Notes: a model not told the origin generated them from the sequence alone. 64,000 bases of DNA from Trametes villosa (GCA_002964805.2 PUDQ02000005.1:310001-374000); one strand, 5' to 3'; counted from the stretch's first letter, positions 35,100-48,868 are shown. Translations and numbers: made by a program.

Positions 35100-37203
35100 A
35101 GGATGAGAGGACGGGGCGCAATGAGTGTTCCGCGGAAGCAGCGGGCTTAGATCTCGGCCAGTTCGACGCGCTCCCCCGACCGATCTGCCAGGCGCTCGCT
35201 CGATTACTGCCCACGTCTTCACTTCCAGTCTACTCCGGGGGTATTCAAGATCGACGCGTGCGGGGTATCCAGATGAACAGTGGACGAGGGAAGAGGGCAA
35301 GGCGGAGAGAAGCCGCAGGGTGCCAGTGCAACCGCGTACTCTCTTCGCAGCGGACCAGATGTTCCCACGCCACAATGCCGCCAGTACTGTCCATATATGG
35401 CAAGCAGTGCTGTTTGTAGCTTAAAGCTGTGCTCCTCCCCTTGTTCAGATGTTCGCAGCCATGACTAGGTTTGCGCCGAAGACCGCCTGTACGGGTTCGC
35501 AGCACGCGGGATACGTTTCAGCTGTCTAACTAGCCCCCTCTGGTTGCAACCAACTCTATGGCTACGCATTCCTCACTATAAGGCGGCGTCCGATCCCGTC
35601 CCTCGCCCCGGTGTCCTTGAATCCGACCGGCCACGCAGTATTCAATCACTTGTTCACTCCGGACTCATCGCAGAGCGTTCAATATTTTCCATCGACGCTA
35701 CAAAAAGAGCTATTCCGACTTGGACCGCCGGCAACGATCGGGATCGATTTCTTCGCAGATCCCTCGCACATGCAGATCTCGCCCGCCCCCGACCACACGA
35801 ACTTGCCGACGGCATGTACGCCGCACGCCCTCTCGCGCTGCTACCCGCCCATTTTTGTGCGTTCTGTTTGACAGGTTGGATGGTTCCGCGCATACTTTCT
35901 CCTGTTCGATCGAACGGCGGTAACCTTCCATGAGCCGACCAGCTCTCCGGCAAGCCCCTGTCTATCCCAGTCGGACCCGTAATGCGCACCAATAGCGAGG
36001 GAGGGTTGTAGCCTCCCCGACCGGAGGTTCGTTAGACTCTTTCGACAGCAGCGCTAGCTCATAGCTTTTGCTAGTGTTGTCCGGCATTCTACGGAGACTT
36101 GTTTGCTAGCCCGGCAACTAACACGACTAGTTCCAGATATTCCATCCTTACATCAACCCACTCCAATATTCTCCGACGAACGCTCTACATACCGCCATAC
36201 GACCCCCAAAATCAAAGGTTCACAGCTAACACCCGGTGACCTCACCTCGACGTGACCTATTTCCCCAGCATGCAGAGGCGCATGCGGGACCGTCGCCCAA
36301 AATACATCCCAGCATGCGGCCTCCCTGCACGCCACCAATCCAGGCTGCAGAGGTACCTTCGCCGTTCCTCCGGTGCATGTTCCCGACGGCAGCTTCCCGA
36401 TCCATCTCGATCGGCGGGCAATCACTGACACGAGCAGTTAGGCTCGATCACAACTCGATCGAGCCCGCCGGCATCCCGTGTGCCCTCCCATACGCTGAGG
36501 GACAACGCGCCTCCGATGAGCACGCGGACGCATGCGTTGCAAGATGCCGGTGTGTACGCCGGGGGTACGGGAAGGTTTGTGCTAGTTGATATGCCGGCGG
36601 AACGTGTCGGATGCGGATACTCGGTTTGATACAGCTATCTACCACCCCACGATCATCGTCGTGGAGAAGCTGGGGCGCGGGGTGCAGTTACAGCGATGCT
36701 CACCAGTCGTCGGAGGGCGGTGAACGAGCCGTGCACGGCTTGTCTTGCGCGTAATGTGCTGCCTGCCGCGGCACGCCTTGACGTGCCGGGGGCTCCATCG
36801 TAATGTAAGAAGTGCGGACGGACTCGCACTATGCCGCTCTCGAGTGGGCTACGGTACTCCACTCCCTTAGAGACATCTTCAATTAGCAGCCTCAGCGGCA
36901 GATTGTGCCCGGGACACCGCGCGCGTCCGCCGACTTCCTAGCATGCAGCGCACTGCTTGTGGATACGACCGTCACCGTGAAGAGAGCCTGACATTCAGTT
37001 GACATGATCCGTCGTTATGTACAATAGCTCTGCAGTGCTACCCTCCCGGCGCTGAAACGACTCCGGGACACGGCACGGCGTGCCGCAGCCCTTTCACATT
37101 CGCGCTGCGCCCGCCCGCCTGCCCGACGTAGCCATAACAGGCCTACCTTGATTCCAGCTTCTTCCATACCTCAGAACGCACATCTCGGAGCCTTCGGGAG
37201 CTT
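35100..37203. other. Gene-free stretch, left part of ~8.9-kb gap
   Basis: No open frame with splice support or a recognisable motif was found on either strand. No transposase, reverse transcriptase, LTR or tRNA was recognised. Confidence 0.5.
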
Positions 37204-37680
37204 GTGTTTCTCGCTTGCGAGCATCGACGTGCGGGATAACGACGTCAAGCCGTACACGCGCCTCCTGTGCGTGTGGTGCTTGTGATCGGCAGCGCTTGCG
37301 GCTCCCCTCAAATGGCGAGCGATCGAGGTTGAGCGCGAGGCCAGGATATCTGAGCACTCGTACATCGAGAGGGAACTTAAAGGCTCTGAGAGCTCCAGCA
37401 GTGGACATGCTGCGTTTCCACCTCTACTGTGTACCGATGAATGTGAAGTCGAGCCGGCTGACCGCGGAGACCTGCCACCGGCACGCGCCTCTTGCGCGTG
37501 GTGCTGAAGATCGGCAGCGCTTAGGGCTCCCTGCCATGTGCGAGCGATCTATGTAGGTTGAACGCCAGGAGGATATCTCAGCACTCATACACTAAAAGGG
37601 AGCTCCGAGGGTCTGTGAGCTTCAGCGGTGGACATGTTTCGTTGTTACTACCGCTGCGCCCCGATGTACACAAACTCGTG
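37204..37680. repeat. Tandem repeat, ~226-bp unit, two diverged copies
   Basis: Blocks recur at a spacing of 225-227 bp: GATCGGCAGCGCTT at 37284 and 37509, GTGGACATG at 37401 and 37628, GATGAATGTGAAGTCG at 37436 against GATGTACACAAACTCG at 37663. On the minus strand the copy ending at 37409 has an ATG-started open frame (MSTAGALRAFKF); in the other copy this frame stops early. A weaker third match may exist near 37960-38110. Nature unknown. Confidence 0.6.
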
Positions 37681-40600
37681 CCGGCGGCAGTGGCGGCCTG
37701 CCGACACTCAATGCCACAGCCTCGCGCGCGCAGGTGGTCGAGCGTTGGAGTCAGATCGACGCCCCGCCCGGCAGGGGGGAGGCATGGGTATATAGGGTAG
37801 GCCTCAGGGTTCGAGGTAGATCCGGATTGCCTGTCTCGGAGACGAAGCGTATATGCGTGCTCGACATTCGACAATCACAGTACTCGCGCGAGCGCCTATT
37901 GCGGACGCGAAGTCACTGCGCGCGAGGTGGCCGAAGAGGCCGCGCTGCGGAAGCGGCGTTCCATTCTCTGCGCGCGCACGCTGGCCCGCCGGCATGCGGA
38001 TAGTCCACGTGCTCCACGCTGGAGCAGTGGGCCTCAGAGCCTTCAGAGGTGCTATGCGGGAGGTGCAGAGGCTCCGAGCCGGTCTTTCAGATATCCTGAT
38101 ACAGCGAGGGGCGGGAACGCAGCACTGAGGTAGTACGACTCCAGCCGTGGTTACTTCGGGCCAGACAGGGGAGGGGGGGCTGCAGCTTGCGTATGACTGC
38201 TTGCGTGTACGTGTGGAGGGAGTATCCGGACTTCGCACCGAACTTTGCATGCCGCAGCGTCCGACGTATAAGCTCGGCCTGTGAGACGCGTACTCATACG
38301 ACGTCACGTCGAATGACACTCGCAAAAGCAGTACGAGGAGGCCAGCCGACGTGAACGGGGCTCAGGACTGCGCTCGCACAGGCTGTCATGTGCCTGTGCT
38401 AGCGAACGAGTAACGCGCGAACTCTCCAGCGTTTCATCGCGCGACTCGATGTGGCTGGCTACTCGTTCCGATGGCCGCGCGGTCGGCGCTCGCAGCCGGA
38501 GCGGTCAGCGCAGCTTATTGCATGTAATCTTAGAGACGTATTGAGGCCCGCGAGAGCAGAAGAGTTCATGAGCAAGGCAGCCACATTGCCGCATCCTGAG
38601 CCGAGCGCCGAGAGAAGTTTGCCAGCAAGCCGCCATCCATGCAGCTCGGCCGTTCACCAGGAGACATGGATAGAGCAGAACACCTTGTCTATTCGTGCGC
38701 GTCGATGAGCTCAGGGCTTCCCTAGTTCCCGGAACCTACTCATTTTACCGGATTCAGGGGACGCGCGGAACGCACGCGATGTCATACGTACTATATAGAA
38801 CGGAAAGAACAGACCGCAGGCACGGCGCACAGGATGCCAGCACACGAGGACTGCGACCCATTTAGCGTTGCACAGACAGCGCGCCCGCGCTAGCAGCTTA
38901 ACTGACCGCGGGCGACCCGTCCGTGCCAGTCGCGGATGACGACACGAGAAGATGATGACGCACCCTGGGGAATCCTCGTAGCGTATTATATTGCTCGGCT
39001 ACGCGCAGACCGGAGGGTCCGCGACCGCGAAGCAGGCTCGGGGACTTCTCCCTGCGCAAGGCCTATAGGCTGAGAGAGCCTGTCCGGGAGTCGAGAGCGG
39101 GGGCGCGTGGCTGTGCTGGAGCGGGATGAAGCCAGGGGCGGTGTGGGGTCGATATACACGTGGATAGCAGGAATGCCGGATCCTGTACTGCCTTCAAGCG
39201 GATTGGGGAGTATGCAGGTCGGGGTGAGGACCCAGGTCCGAGCCGGGGACGACGGCGAAGAGGCGGGAAGGCGTGCTGCGGAAGTCGTCGCCATCCGCGC
39301 CCTGCTCGCCCAGTTGCGCGTCGGGAGCAGTGCGAACTGTGGAGCGGCCTGTACATCAGCACGCAGGCATGCGTCGAGTGTGGGAGGGCCAGGGGCGGAA
39401 AGCGGGGGGACTGCTCCCGCCCAATCGCTCGAGAGAGATATAGGCACCGGTGCGCGATGCGACGAGGGGTCGGGCGGGCGACGCGACAGGCTGAGACGAG
39501 CGGGAGAAGAGTGGAGCAGGACTATAGATATGCACGCATGGCCGCCGTAGCATCGTAGCTTCTCCCAGCAGAAGACATACAGGGTCCGAAGCCTGCTGAG
39601 AGGGTTTCAAAGCCAAAATCTAACCAATGAAGCAGCGAGCGTTGACTTTCATGCATGAATGACAGCATGAGCAGTTTGGCAGAGCGTTTGGTAGGAGGAT
39701 GCTTCGGCGAGAGGAGCAGGGCAGCTCGATTACCACGAATGACCAGAGCGAAGTGCTTCTCGTTTCCCATCAATTCCAAGCCTATTGCATATGCTCTCGA
39801 GGGATCCCGACGGACACGAGGAAGCAAGAACCAGGCGGGAGCGTGGGTGTGTGAAGCCAAGGTCGAGGCACATGAACGAAGTGAGCAAGGCGCAACAGAC
39901 GCCCAAAGCACACGGGCGCCAACCTGTGCGGGCGCCGCAAACAGCGACAAACCAGACAAACCCGGTGAGGATTCCGAGTGGCTCAGCAATAAATGCTGAC
40001 AGCGAAATTGCATGCCTGAGGGTATCTTATGAGGCGTGAGCTACACTTTTCAGTGACTGTAAGTCGCATTTCTTTGCTGAAACTACGAGTCATCGATTCT
40101 ATTTCAGACTCCGATGGACCCTTCAAGTTGACTCACCTGTGTACTTATCCGACTCAGCAGCCGATCTTGCAACGCTCATTCCTCCTGCTTTACCATCGCG
40201 ATTACAAGCTCTCATCTGTGTACGCAGGCAAGCAGGCGAGCCTTGCCTTAGGCTACCCAAGGAGGGGCCGGCCTTAACTGCGCTAAACTCAAGCGGAAAA
40301 TGACAAATCCCACGGGCACTTGGGCGCTTGCTGCGCCTGCGGAAACGGAGTCCCACCGCGTGCAAGAATGTGCAAACGATGCACTTTCGAGGCATCCCCG
40401 GCTTTATCTGGCACTTCGCTCTGTGAAATCTGCGCAGATCAGCTTGGCCAATCTCCTCGCTGCTACAGGCGGCCTGCTATCCGCTGGGTGCAGCATACGC
40501 GCCGTCGAGCAATGGACGCAGCCGGAGCGCTCATGGCAACCTGCCCACCCCTCCTGGGCACGCGTAAAATAGCACTCGGTCTCAGTACCGAGCAGCGAAC

Positions 40601-43600
40601 CCCTGTCTGTGAAACCCGCCCTAACACCCAGCTTCTCGCCCATATGCACCGCTGCGTCTCCTGGTACACGCCTCGTCATATGCCCTCCGACAGGCTTCAA
40701 GTTTCGTTCGCCCAATCACAGCCGAACTCGAGCCATGGCCCGCATTCCGACATACTCTTGTTGTCAATCACCTGCGGGCGCAAGAGCACGCTTCAGCATT
40801 GGTCAGCAGTCTCTCGGACGTGAGAACAGGTTGCGTACCAAAAAAGAACGTCAGTCTGCCACTCCCTTCACCCCGCCCTCGCTGAACCATATCAACCTGT
40901 CACGCCCAGGCCTCTCTATTCAGCGCATGGCAGCACGTTCCCAGAACTCACCTGCCGCACGTAATAGGCTCTCCATATCCGCTATGCTTGAGTACGTCGG
41001 CTCACACGCTACGTCGCGACCCAACCAGCGCGCTTATGACGTCTTGCCTTGCCGTACAAGCGAGAGCAATGAGCCTTCAGCCTTTTCGTCATCGCGACGG
41101 TCGTCTAAACCTACGGAGTAGCCTTCTCAGTTCTCCTACTGAGTAGCCGGTCACGGAGGAGCAGGTAAGCGTAGCGCGTACAACTATATGGGAACATCTT
41201 TGCTAATATTATGTCTCCCCAGTGTGAGCGATTGATCTTACCCCTTATCACACATTCCATCACGAGACGATCGTCGGGCGCAGGACGAGCCGCCGAATCT
41301 TGGTGAGTGCAGCGATGTTCTAATTCTTGTCCGGACAGCTGACTCTTCACTCCGCGTCCCTGCCAACAGCCGCATATGTCGCTCCTCCCCCTGGCCCACG
41401 CCGGTTCAAAGACGCAGTGAAACATGCGTCCTAGTAGGATGCGATCGTCGCCACCTCAAGCATGATGGACGGACGACCATGCGGACAAGTGGCTCTACTC
41501 GCCTCGTCTCGCCCAAACGAACGCGATCCCCATGTGGCTGCGCTACGACTCTCACGAGCAGAAGGGAGTGAGAAGACTCTGCAACTGCTCCGCACCTTGA
41601 TAGACTCGCGCCGGGTCTCGTGCTCACGAGCGCGGCCCTGCAGGACACGAGGCCACGCCCGCCCTGCGCCCTACGCCCCCGTCCCGCTGCCTATGAACGC
41701 ATACCGGCGCGTTCATGATCCGTCATACGCGTTCCTGGACGTCGGTGCGCGTCCTCTGGCGGGCCGCACGAAGCCACCTCTTCTCCCCTCCCCTCGACCC
41801 GGCGCGGCGGAGGAAGTGTACCGTGTCCGTGCCGCTGCGTCGCAGTAGCATCAGCGCACACGCCAGCACCGACGCCGGTGCGCCTGAGCTTCAACCTAAT
41901 TGCGCAGCTGACTGCCCTTCTGCAGGCCTTCTCAGGGCCGTCTGACCTCGGATCCTGTCCGGGAGGGGGCCTACTGGCGGGGTGACAGACTTCAGGCGCC
42001 CTGCCCCTTCGCATCCCCCTCGTTCTCCCGCTCTCCCAACCGACCCCCTGCCTCTCGTCATGCCTACCTGGAATTCTAGCGAGCCTTGCCGATACACGTG
42101 ACGTGGCGACTCGTCCATCCAGCGGCCCCTTCTCTTCCAGCAAAAATAATCGGGGCTTTTCCACAGCGAGGCGAACACGACGGGAGAATAACACCGGCTC
42201 CCGAATCGCCATCCATCCGGGGCACGGCGAGCACCAGCAGCGAAGCGTCCTGACCGCTACGTGACGAGAGTGAAGCTTCGAGCGTCGCTGAACGGCCAGG
42301 ATTACCCACGCCTCCCCAGCGGCGGTCGACGGAGGACGTCGCTTGGCGTCACCGTCCTCAATTAGGTGTGTCTCTCCGCTCCGTCGCCCTCGACCCCCTC
42401 GCCGTCACCGCGCTCGATAGACGTCGTGTCATGTCATCCGTACCGGTAACTGTCGCCGCTCGATAGCAACCACGCTCGCTTTAGATCTGCCAGTGAGGGG
42501 CCGCACTGCGTCACCCCGCCATTTAGCCTCTAGTACTAGGGGAAGTACCGCTTCTGCTACCGCAAGCGCAACCTTCACCCGACCGCTTTGGTCGTCCCCC
42601 TTGCCTTTCCTCCCGCTCACTGTCCCACACGTCGTCTGGCGCCAACCTTGTTCGCCCTTCCTTGTACACCGCGCACCACCAGCATTCAACGCAATTAAGC
42701 TCTGTGTCGCAGTGAATTGCGTCTAATCGGACTGAACAAGGATACACCGGCGAGACGTGACACAGCATCCTGTCACCGCCCGCGAGGCAGTCTGCTACGT
42801 CGCCGAGCGCCGTGCGTTGAGTCGATTTCGCCGCCGCCGGCGATCTGGAAATATGGCCCGCGCCGACGAACGACTGCGGTAAGTCAATTTTCGCTAAGCG
42901 AACTTCTAGCGTGCTCATGCTCTCGCCCCCTTAGGCTAGCCGGGACAGCTGAGGCTTCTTCGCGCGGCAAAATCTCGCTCGCCGCCGCTGTCAGCGCGAA
43001 CATCTAGATGCGTCCGCGTGCAACTGCCGTGCGCGCGAGGAGGCCTGCCGATGCGAAAGTTGCAGTGCAGCAGCGTCATACGACATCATCGCTGCGCGCA
43101 TGCCGCCGCGCACGCTGGGAACCCGGGGCGATGAAGCGTATGTGACACCGCAGGGTACCACCAGGATACACAGGACCCACGACGCGCGCCGGTTCTTGTA
43201 CGCCCGCCGCTTCGCTGAATGGCATTCAGTCGAAGATAGTCGATCGACGGCCCGGTGTTGGAGGGCCCAGGGCGATACCGCGCCCGCGCGGGGGGTGATA
43301 GCGTTTGTGGGTCGCGCCCGCTATCCGCGCGCACACCGTGCTAATATGACGCGGCCGTCTTCCCCGCAGCGGCCCAAAAGCAACAGGATTTTCCCCCGCG
43401 GGGGGCGTATGGAGAAACACCGGAGCCCGAAGATGCCCCCGCACGCGCATAATAGCAGCGTTGCGTCGAGATGCGCGCCGATGCGAAAACCGGGCTCGCC
43501 GCGGGCCAGTGGGAGCATGGGAAACGGCCCCTGCCTGCGCTGGTTTAAGGTTATGGACGCCCAATTCAAACTGCGACGACGCCCCGAGGGCTGGTAGGGT

Positions 43601-43979
43601 AGGTCTCGAGATCTCGCGAGTCCGCGGCCAATCTGATTGACTGGAGACAGGACGTCAGCCCAGCGATTTCCCTCCTAGGGGGCGAGGGGACGGGGGTGCA
43701 CATGCCCCACAGGCGTAGATCGCGCCATTCAAACGAACCTGGCCTCCGGGGACCGCGGTTGCCGCGTTATGCACTCATCACATCACGGCGGTGCGCGCGA
43801 ACCTGTCCCTTTCTGCCAGAGACCGCGTCAAAGTGGCCGATTGAATGCGATCTGTGCGCGTTCTTGCCCCTTCGCCCGTATCGCGCTTCCGGCGGCCCAA
43901 CAGACTGGGGCTTCTCCGTTCCGAGAGCGTCCTTCCCGTTTCGGCTCCTGTGGAAAGCGCGCCTTCGGATTCCCCGTGC
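37681..43979. other. Gene-free stretch upstream of the WOPR gene
   Basis: About 6.3 kb with only short, unsupported frames on both strands. Isolated TATA-like boxes occur (for example near 37790 and 39530) but lead to no coherent coding exon. A Cys-rich frame at about 40320-40440 (CxxC pairs) has no partner exons. It may be regulatory DNA of the WOPR gene, or simply decayed sequence. Confidence 0.45.
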
Positions 43980-43981
43980 CC

Positions 43982-43987
43982 TATAAA
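43982..43987 (+). promoter_or_regulatory. TATA box of the WOPR gene
   Basis: TATAAA 52 nt upstream of the ATG at 44039. Confidence 0.55.
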
Positions 43988-44038
43988 GCGGCGGCGGCGG
44001 TGGAGTTTGGGGACCACTCATCTCACCCCGTCGCAGAC

Positions 44039-45335
44039 ATGTCGTCCCCTTACACCTCACGCCCCGTCGAGAACCTCGGCCACGCCACCCACCCTGCCCT
44101 CCGTACGCCGCATTTACCGCTATATTCACGAGTCTCTGCTCATTATTGCCGCTCCTCCAGACCTCCGCGACGCGCGAGACGCGCATGTCGTGTTTGAGGC
44201 CGTTCGCCTGGGGATTCTTCCACTTATAACTCGCCGCCTCACAGCCAGCGAGCGTGAACAGCTCGCGTCAGGGAACGTCTTCGTGTGGGAAGAAGCGGAA
44301 CACAAGCAAGGTGAGCAGTGCCCACCCCCACCTCGCCAATAAAGCACAATCACCCACGCTCCATTTTCCGTCGAATTGAGTAGGCGGGCTCGAGAGGTGG
44401 ACGGACGGAAGACGCTGGTGAACTTGAGCGCCGAATCTAACCGTATTTTCGTGCTGTGTGCTAATTATCGTCGCAGGTCGCAGAGCCGCATGCGCGGTGA
44501 CTACCTCTTCTACGAGGAAAAGATTGAGACGACGCCGGAGGAAAAGGAGGCAAAGGCTGCGCGGCGGTATGTCTCCGCTTCAGCCTGGAAAAGCGCGTTC
44601 TCACGGTTGACGTGCATCGCAGAGCGCGGCGGACGCTCGACCCTTTCGCAGCGCCCCCCGCTCCCATTCGACGCCAGGACAGGCCCTCGAAGCCCGACGG
44701 TCTCACGAAGCAGACGTACTCGACGCACGTACACACACGGCGCGGGGAGCCGCCGCGCAAGTGGCACATCGTCGCATACTTCACGGTAAGACGCCGCGTT
44801 TTGTGTTCTCAGCCTGCGGTCGCTGACCTTGTGCTGCGTGAAGGGTGACGACTACACACGGCTGCCCGTCGTCGAAAACTACGAATACCTCCGCAACATC
44901 CGTGTCCCCGAGGGGATCTTCACGTCCGCGAAGGGGAACATCGCACGTTTTGGACGCACTCTGGACGACTCGGACGGGCAGGAGCCCGTCCACCTGGGCA
45001 GGGATTACCAGGACTGGAGCCCTGCTCCGTGGGCCGTCCCGTCCTCGCCTTCCTCGCACGGAGCCCGCAGCGCGGATCGCCCGCTGTCGTCCTCTTCCTC
45101 CTCTTCCTCATCGACAGCGATGCGATCGCCTCAGTACTCCGTCGGGAGCCTGCGTTCGAACAGCTCATCAGGCGTCAGCGTGCTCCCCCGGCTGGCGACC
45201 GTGGTACCGGTATCACATCTCACTCCGCCAACATCTCCGATGTATCCCACGTCCCCGGGCGGCATACCGAGCAGCTACAAACCTCTCACCTCCGAGGATC
45301 GCCGCGCGCTCAACAGCTTCCGGCTTGCGCTATAA
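44039..45335 (+). CDS. WOPR (Gti1/Pac2) transcriptional regulator (330 aa, 6 exons)
   Basis: Exons 44039-44102, 44161-44310, 44384-44417, 44477-44566, 44623-44785 and 44844-45335 give 331 codons. The first splice rebuilds THPALHLRDARDAHVVFEAV, which starts WOPR box A: LGILPLITRRL, SGNVFVWEE, then GGLERWTDGRRWSQSRMRG and DYLFYEEKI. Box B follows: RQDRPSKPDGLTKQTYS, RKWHIVAYFTGDDY, LPVVENYEYLRNI. The C-terminus has a Ser tract (about 245-255) and is otherwise disordered. WOPR proteins (Wor1, Ryp1, Gti1, Pac2) bind DNA and control morphological or developmental switches; this gene's targets are unknown. It is flanked on both sides by long gene-poor DNA. Confidence 0.9.
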
Positions 45336-48300
45336 CGGGGGGCGGTGTGTCAGTACGATGAACTGTATGTGCATGATTTCAATTGGACGAACAATGGGAT
45401 CTGGGGTGCACCCCGCGAATGGCATCGGGCGTGTTGTATGATAGGTATTTGTCGCGGACCTCTCGAGCTGTGTAGCATCAGTCTTCTCTCGATCTGCCAT
45501 ATAATCGTGTTCCCGCGACACGCGACTGCTTGATTCTCGTGCGACTGGACGTGATACCTCAGAGGACTGCACGGGTGATTGCTCGTTGTTGGAGAGGATG
45601 ATCCCCTTCACCGCTCACCCCTATCTGCGAACGTTGACGAGATGGTGAGGTAAGAGGCCCTGGGGCAAGATACGCGAAGGTTGCCTGCGATGAGGTAGGA
45701 CGTCAAGCGCACCCAGGACGGGAAGACGTCGCTCACTTCTCGGAGCTCCCACTCCAGGCTGGGAATGAGGGAGGGATGGTCGTGGTCGGATTGTGCAGGA
45801 GTACTAGTGGAGAGTGCTCCTTGAGTCGTACCTGGCGCGATGAGCTCTGCAGTCAACCACGTCGACTTTAGGTTTTAGCCTTCTCGAAGAGCGTGCTTTA
45901 TGGGCATTTCGTTGTCTTGTTCAGCGCACAGAACGATACTGCTCAAACATGGATAGGACGTTCTAGCTGTAGCCGTTCCCTGACAGCGACTGCGCAGACC
46001 GCCGACAATCGTCCGCGACAAGCAAGGATCCGGACGAGAATACAACCGAAGGCGCCCAGCTCCTCGGCGGCCCTTCTGACTTCCTCCGCAAACTGGAAAG
46101 TCAGAGCGTTTCCTGAAGACGACTCTGGTGCCTAGCCCGGCCGTTGGTGCGGCGAAGAGAAGGCCGCGGGAGATCAAGAAGGCGAAATTTGCCAATGCTT
46201 CCGGCTTCGGGCAGATCCTACCTATCCTGAACCTTGCCTCCGGAGAGCGTAGAGTAATGCTCATCGTGCTCATTGGAGGCTATGCCTGTACGACCCCTCC
46301 CCCTAAGGCCGAATAGAGTTGGCTTAGTGAGTACGTATTCGCGCTTCGAAACGCCGAGCTTCCAAGTTGTGCTCGTCGCTTCGCGACTCCGACGAAGCTC
46401 AGCGGGCCGGGCGACGCGCTGCGCTTGTCAGGAGGTCGTCTCAAGCTCGTAGGCTCCCGCATGACTGCAGAATCGAAGGGACCAGGCACCGGCCGTTCCC
46501 ACATAATGTCCGTGAGGATGTAACTTGCATGTGGCGGGGGTACAGCGTCTTCTAGACTGACAGCTTCTTTCACCAATACAATGCAACCACAGTAGTGGTT
46601 GACGACCTCGTAGCTTTCGTCCCGAGTCATTCATCATCCGACCTCTAAGCTCGTGCGTCATTTTTGCGTGCAGATACCTAAACAGTTTGTGCCCTTTGCT
46701 CTTTGCAGTAGGTTCGGACAGATGGGGAGACGACGGGCCACGCCGTTCCTCCATCTGACCATTTCTCAACAAACCCCGAGACGAGATCAATGACTCACAA
46801 TCTAGAGCATGGATCTATGAGAGTGCTTCATGCGGGAATACCTCACAGCCAGTCGCGGCGGCGGTGCGAGACGGACATCTCGCACCGCCGCCCGCTCTCG
46901 CTGGCGCATGCGACTGCCAAGAATCCGTCCTCCGCGAACTCACATGATAAAACCTGCGATTGGTACGACGACGTGCGCTGCCCACGGCGTGCGCAGCGTG
47001 AGAGCATTTGCCCCGAGCCAGAGCGCGGTCGCGCCGCCGTCTCAGAATAAACCGCACCGCACCCGCTGTGTCGGAATCTTCTTTCCATGTTTTGTGATGG
47101 GGGATTTCTTGTCTGTCGACTGGCGGATGGTCGATAGGGTGGTGTTGGGTCTTGCAAGCTCCGTCATGCTCATTGTAGGAAGTTCAGCGACTGTGTCCTA
47201 CTGCGCCGCTTCACGTCCTGCTCCAAGTGGAGTCAGCTCGAATATCAAACACTCGACATTTGGAGATAGGAATGCAACCTATGTAGCGGTCGAAGTTGGA
47301 CATCGCTGTTCCGCTACGCTTCCTGCGGAGAGAGACTTCGTACGGCCGGTTCGGTGATCTCGGACGCGCGTCCGCAAAGGCACTGGGGTTGCCCCCTCAT
47401 ACCTGCAGAACGCAGAGTATCAGCCGATAAGTCCCAATCGCGGCGTCCAAACACATGCTCGCGCTGGCCGCTCTCTGCAGCCGCACCTTGAGCAGAGCCC
47501 GGCGAGCGCGCCGTTCCCATGAGCCGCAGCATCACCTTGTCGGGAAGAGCTCTCTGGCGGGCCGCTCTGTTGACGTATCCCCGCCCTTCGCGTCGACTGC
47601 CTCCGAGTCTCGTCGACGGGAGCCACCGAGGGGTGCCACATGCCACCCTTCCCTGTTGCCCTCGGGCGCACAGGCGGAGTGTCAATGCCCTCCATTAGGT
47701 GCGACCGTGGGCCAGGCCTCGTCTGCGCTTCCCCCGAGTAACGCTCGGTCAGGTGGTCGATGCTCGCGGTGCACAAGGCCGCCTTCGTACGTTTTCCCTG
47801 ACAGCCTGCGCGTCCGCGCAGTGCCCACGGATGTGTCCTGCATCCATTGTCTGAAGTTGGACTGTCCTGTCAGCGTCGGTGTCGAAGCGAGTACTCCCTC
47901 GAGTCGGTACGTAATGTCGGAGCCTGACCACCCTTCATGGGCGCGTTCGTCCGCTTCGGTGGGAGTAGGACCCGCCTGCGAGTGGCGCCACTGTGCTCGT
48001 GCCCTATAGGATGGCTATCCGTGGCGCGGGGCTTCGATTCCTCAGTCCTCTGCGCATCTTTCTGCCAGACCGACGGCAAGGCCCCCAGAACGAAGGAGGC
48101 AATTGCGCGGGCGCGGCCTGCCAAGCACTTCTCGGACGGGATTGCCTTTTCCTACGACAAAGCTGCGTTGAGTGGTGGGAAAGACTATCGCGGTGTTCGT
48201 CGCTCGACTCACCGTGTTGGCGCGAGGTCACGGGTGTACGAGTGAGGAGTACGCCCGTGATCCTCGCTCGTCAGACTGATGGAGGCCCAGCGCGCGCACT

Positions 48301-48868
48301 CACGGTCGAAAAAGCTCACTGATTTCCAGGGATGTCAAGGACAGTACGGCGTTCGCAGCTGACGCAAATCCAGGGTCGCATGCATAACGGGACGAGCTCG
48401 TCGCGCGCTGAAGAGCGTCCGTGGTCCAAGACGCGCGCACTCCAACGGTGCAGGCGGGGCCGGCCCGTGCGTTTTACGCGAATTCCCTCATAGAGCTTCT
48501 TGGTTGCCTTTACGAGTTACAAGCTTTCGTACTGGCTTCGGCGCGTCCACGCCGCACGCGCAATTCAGTGCATCTCCAGTTGATCTCGTCGCGGGCGTGC
48601 GCAGCGGTGATCGTGCCCCGGCCTTATCGATCACGCTGTGCACCAGCGGAGTTGCGCGCGCCTGGCATGGGTGAGGGCGTGCCCACACGCAGCCCCCGGA
48701 GATCCCGCCGCGCGATGAGGCGACTCTATTGCGGACGCTGTCGGAAGCGCGGCGCTGGCGAGGGCTATCGCGCGCGGGCGGGGGCGGGCCTGAACGAAGA
48801 TAGAGCAATACAAATACACGCGCACCAATGTCCCCCAGCGCCGCCACGTTACGTCGCGCAAGGTAGGT
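45336..48868. other. Gene-poor stretch, ~3.5 kb
   Basis: No gene is supported. Minus-strand frames at 45608-45856 and 45875-46273 lack motifs and splice partners. A perfect hairpin lies at 46857-46892. Confidence 0.45.
46857..46892. repeat. Perfect 15-bp inverted repeat (hairpin)
   Basis: Arms GGCGGCGGTGCGAGA (46857-46871) and TCTCGCACCGCCGCC (46878-46892) pair perfectly across a 6-nt loop. No T run follows, and terminators of that kind are not expected in a eukaryote. It could be an extruding structure or a protein-binding palindrome. Confidence 0.75.

Noticed and set aside
40320..40440. Cys-rich CxxC frame resembling a zinc ribbon
   Set aside because: Single short frame with no ATG-supported gene, no partner exons and no recognised family.
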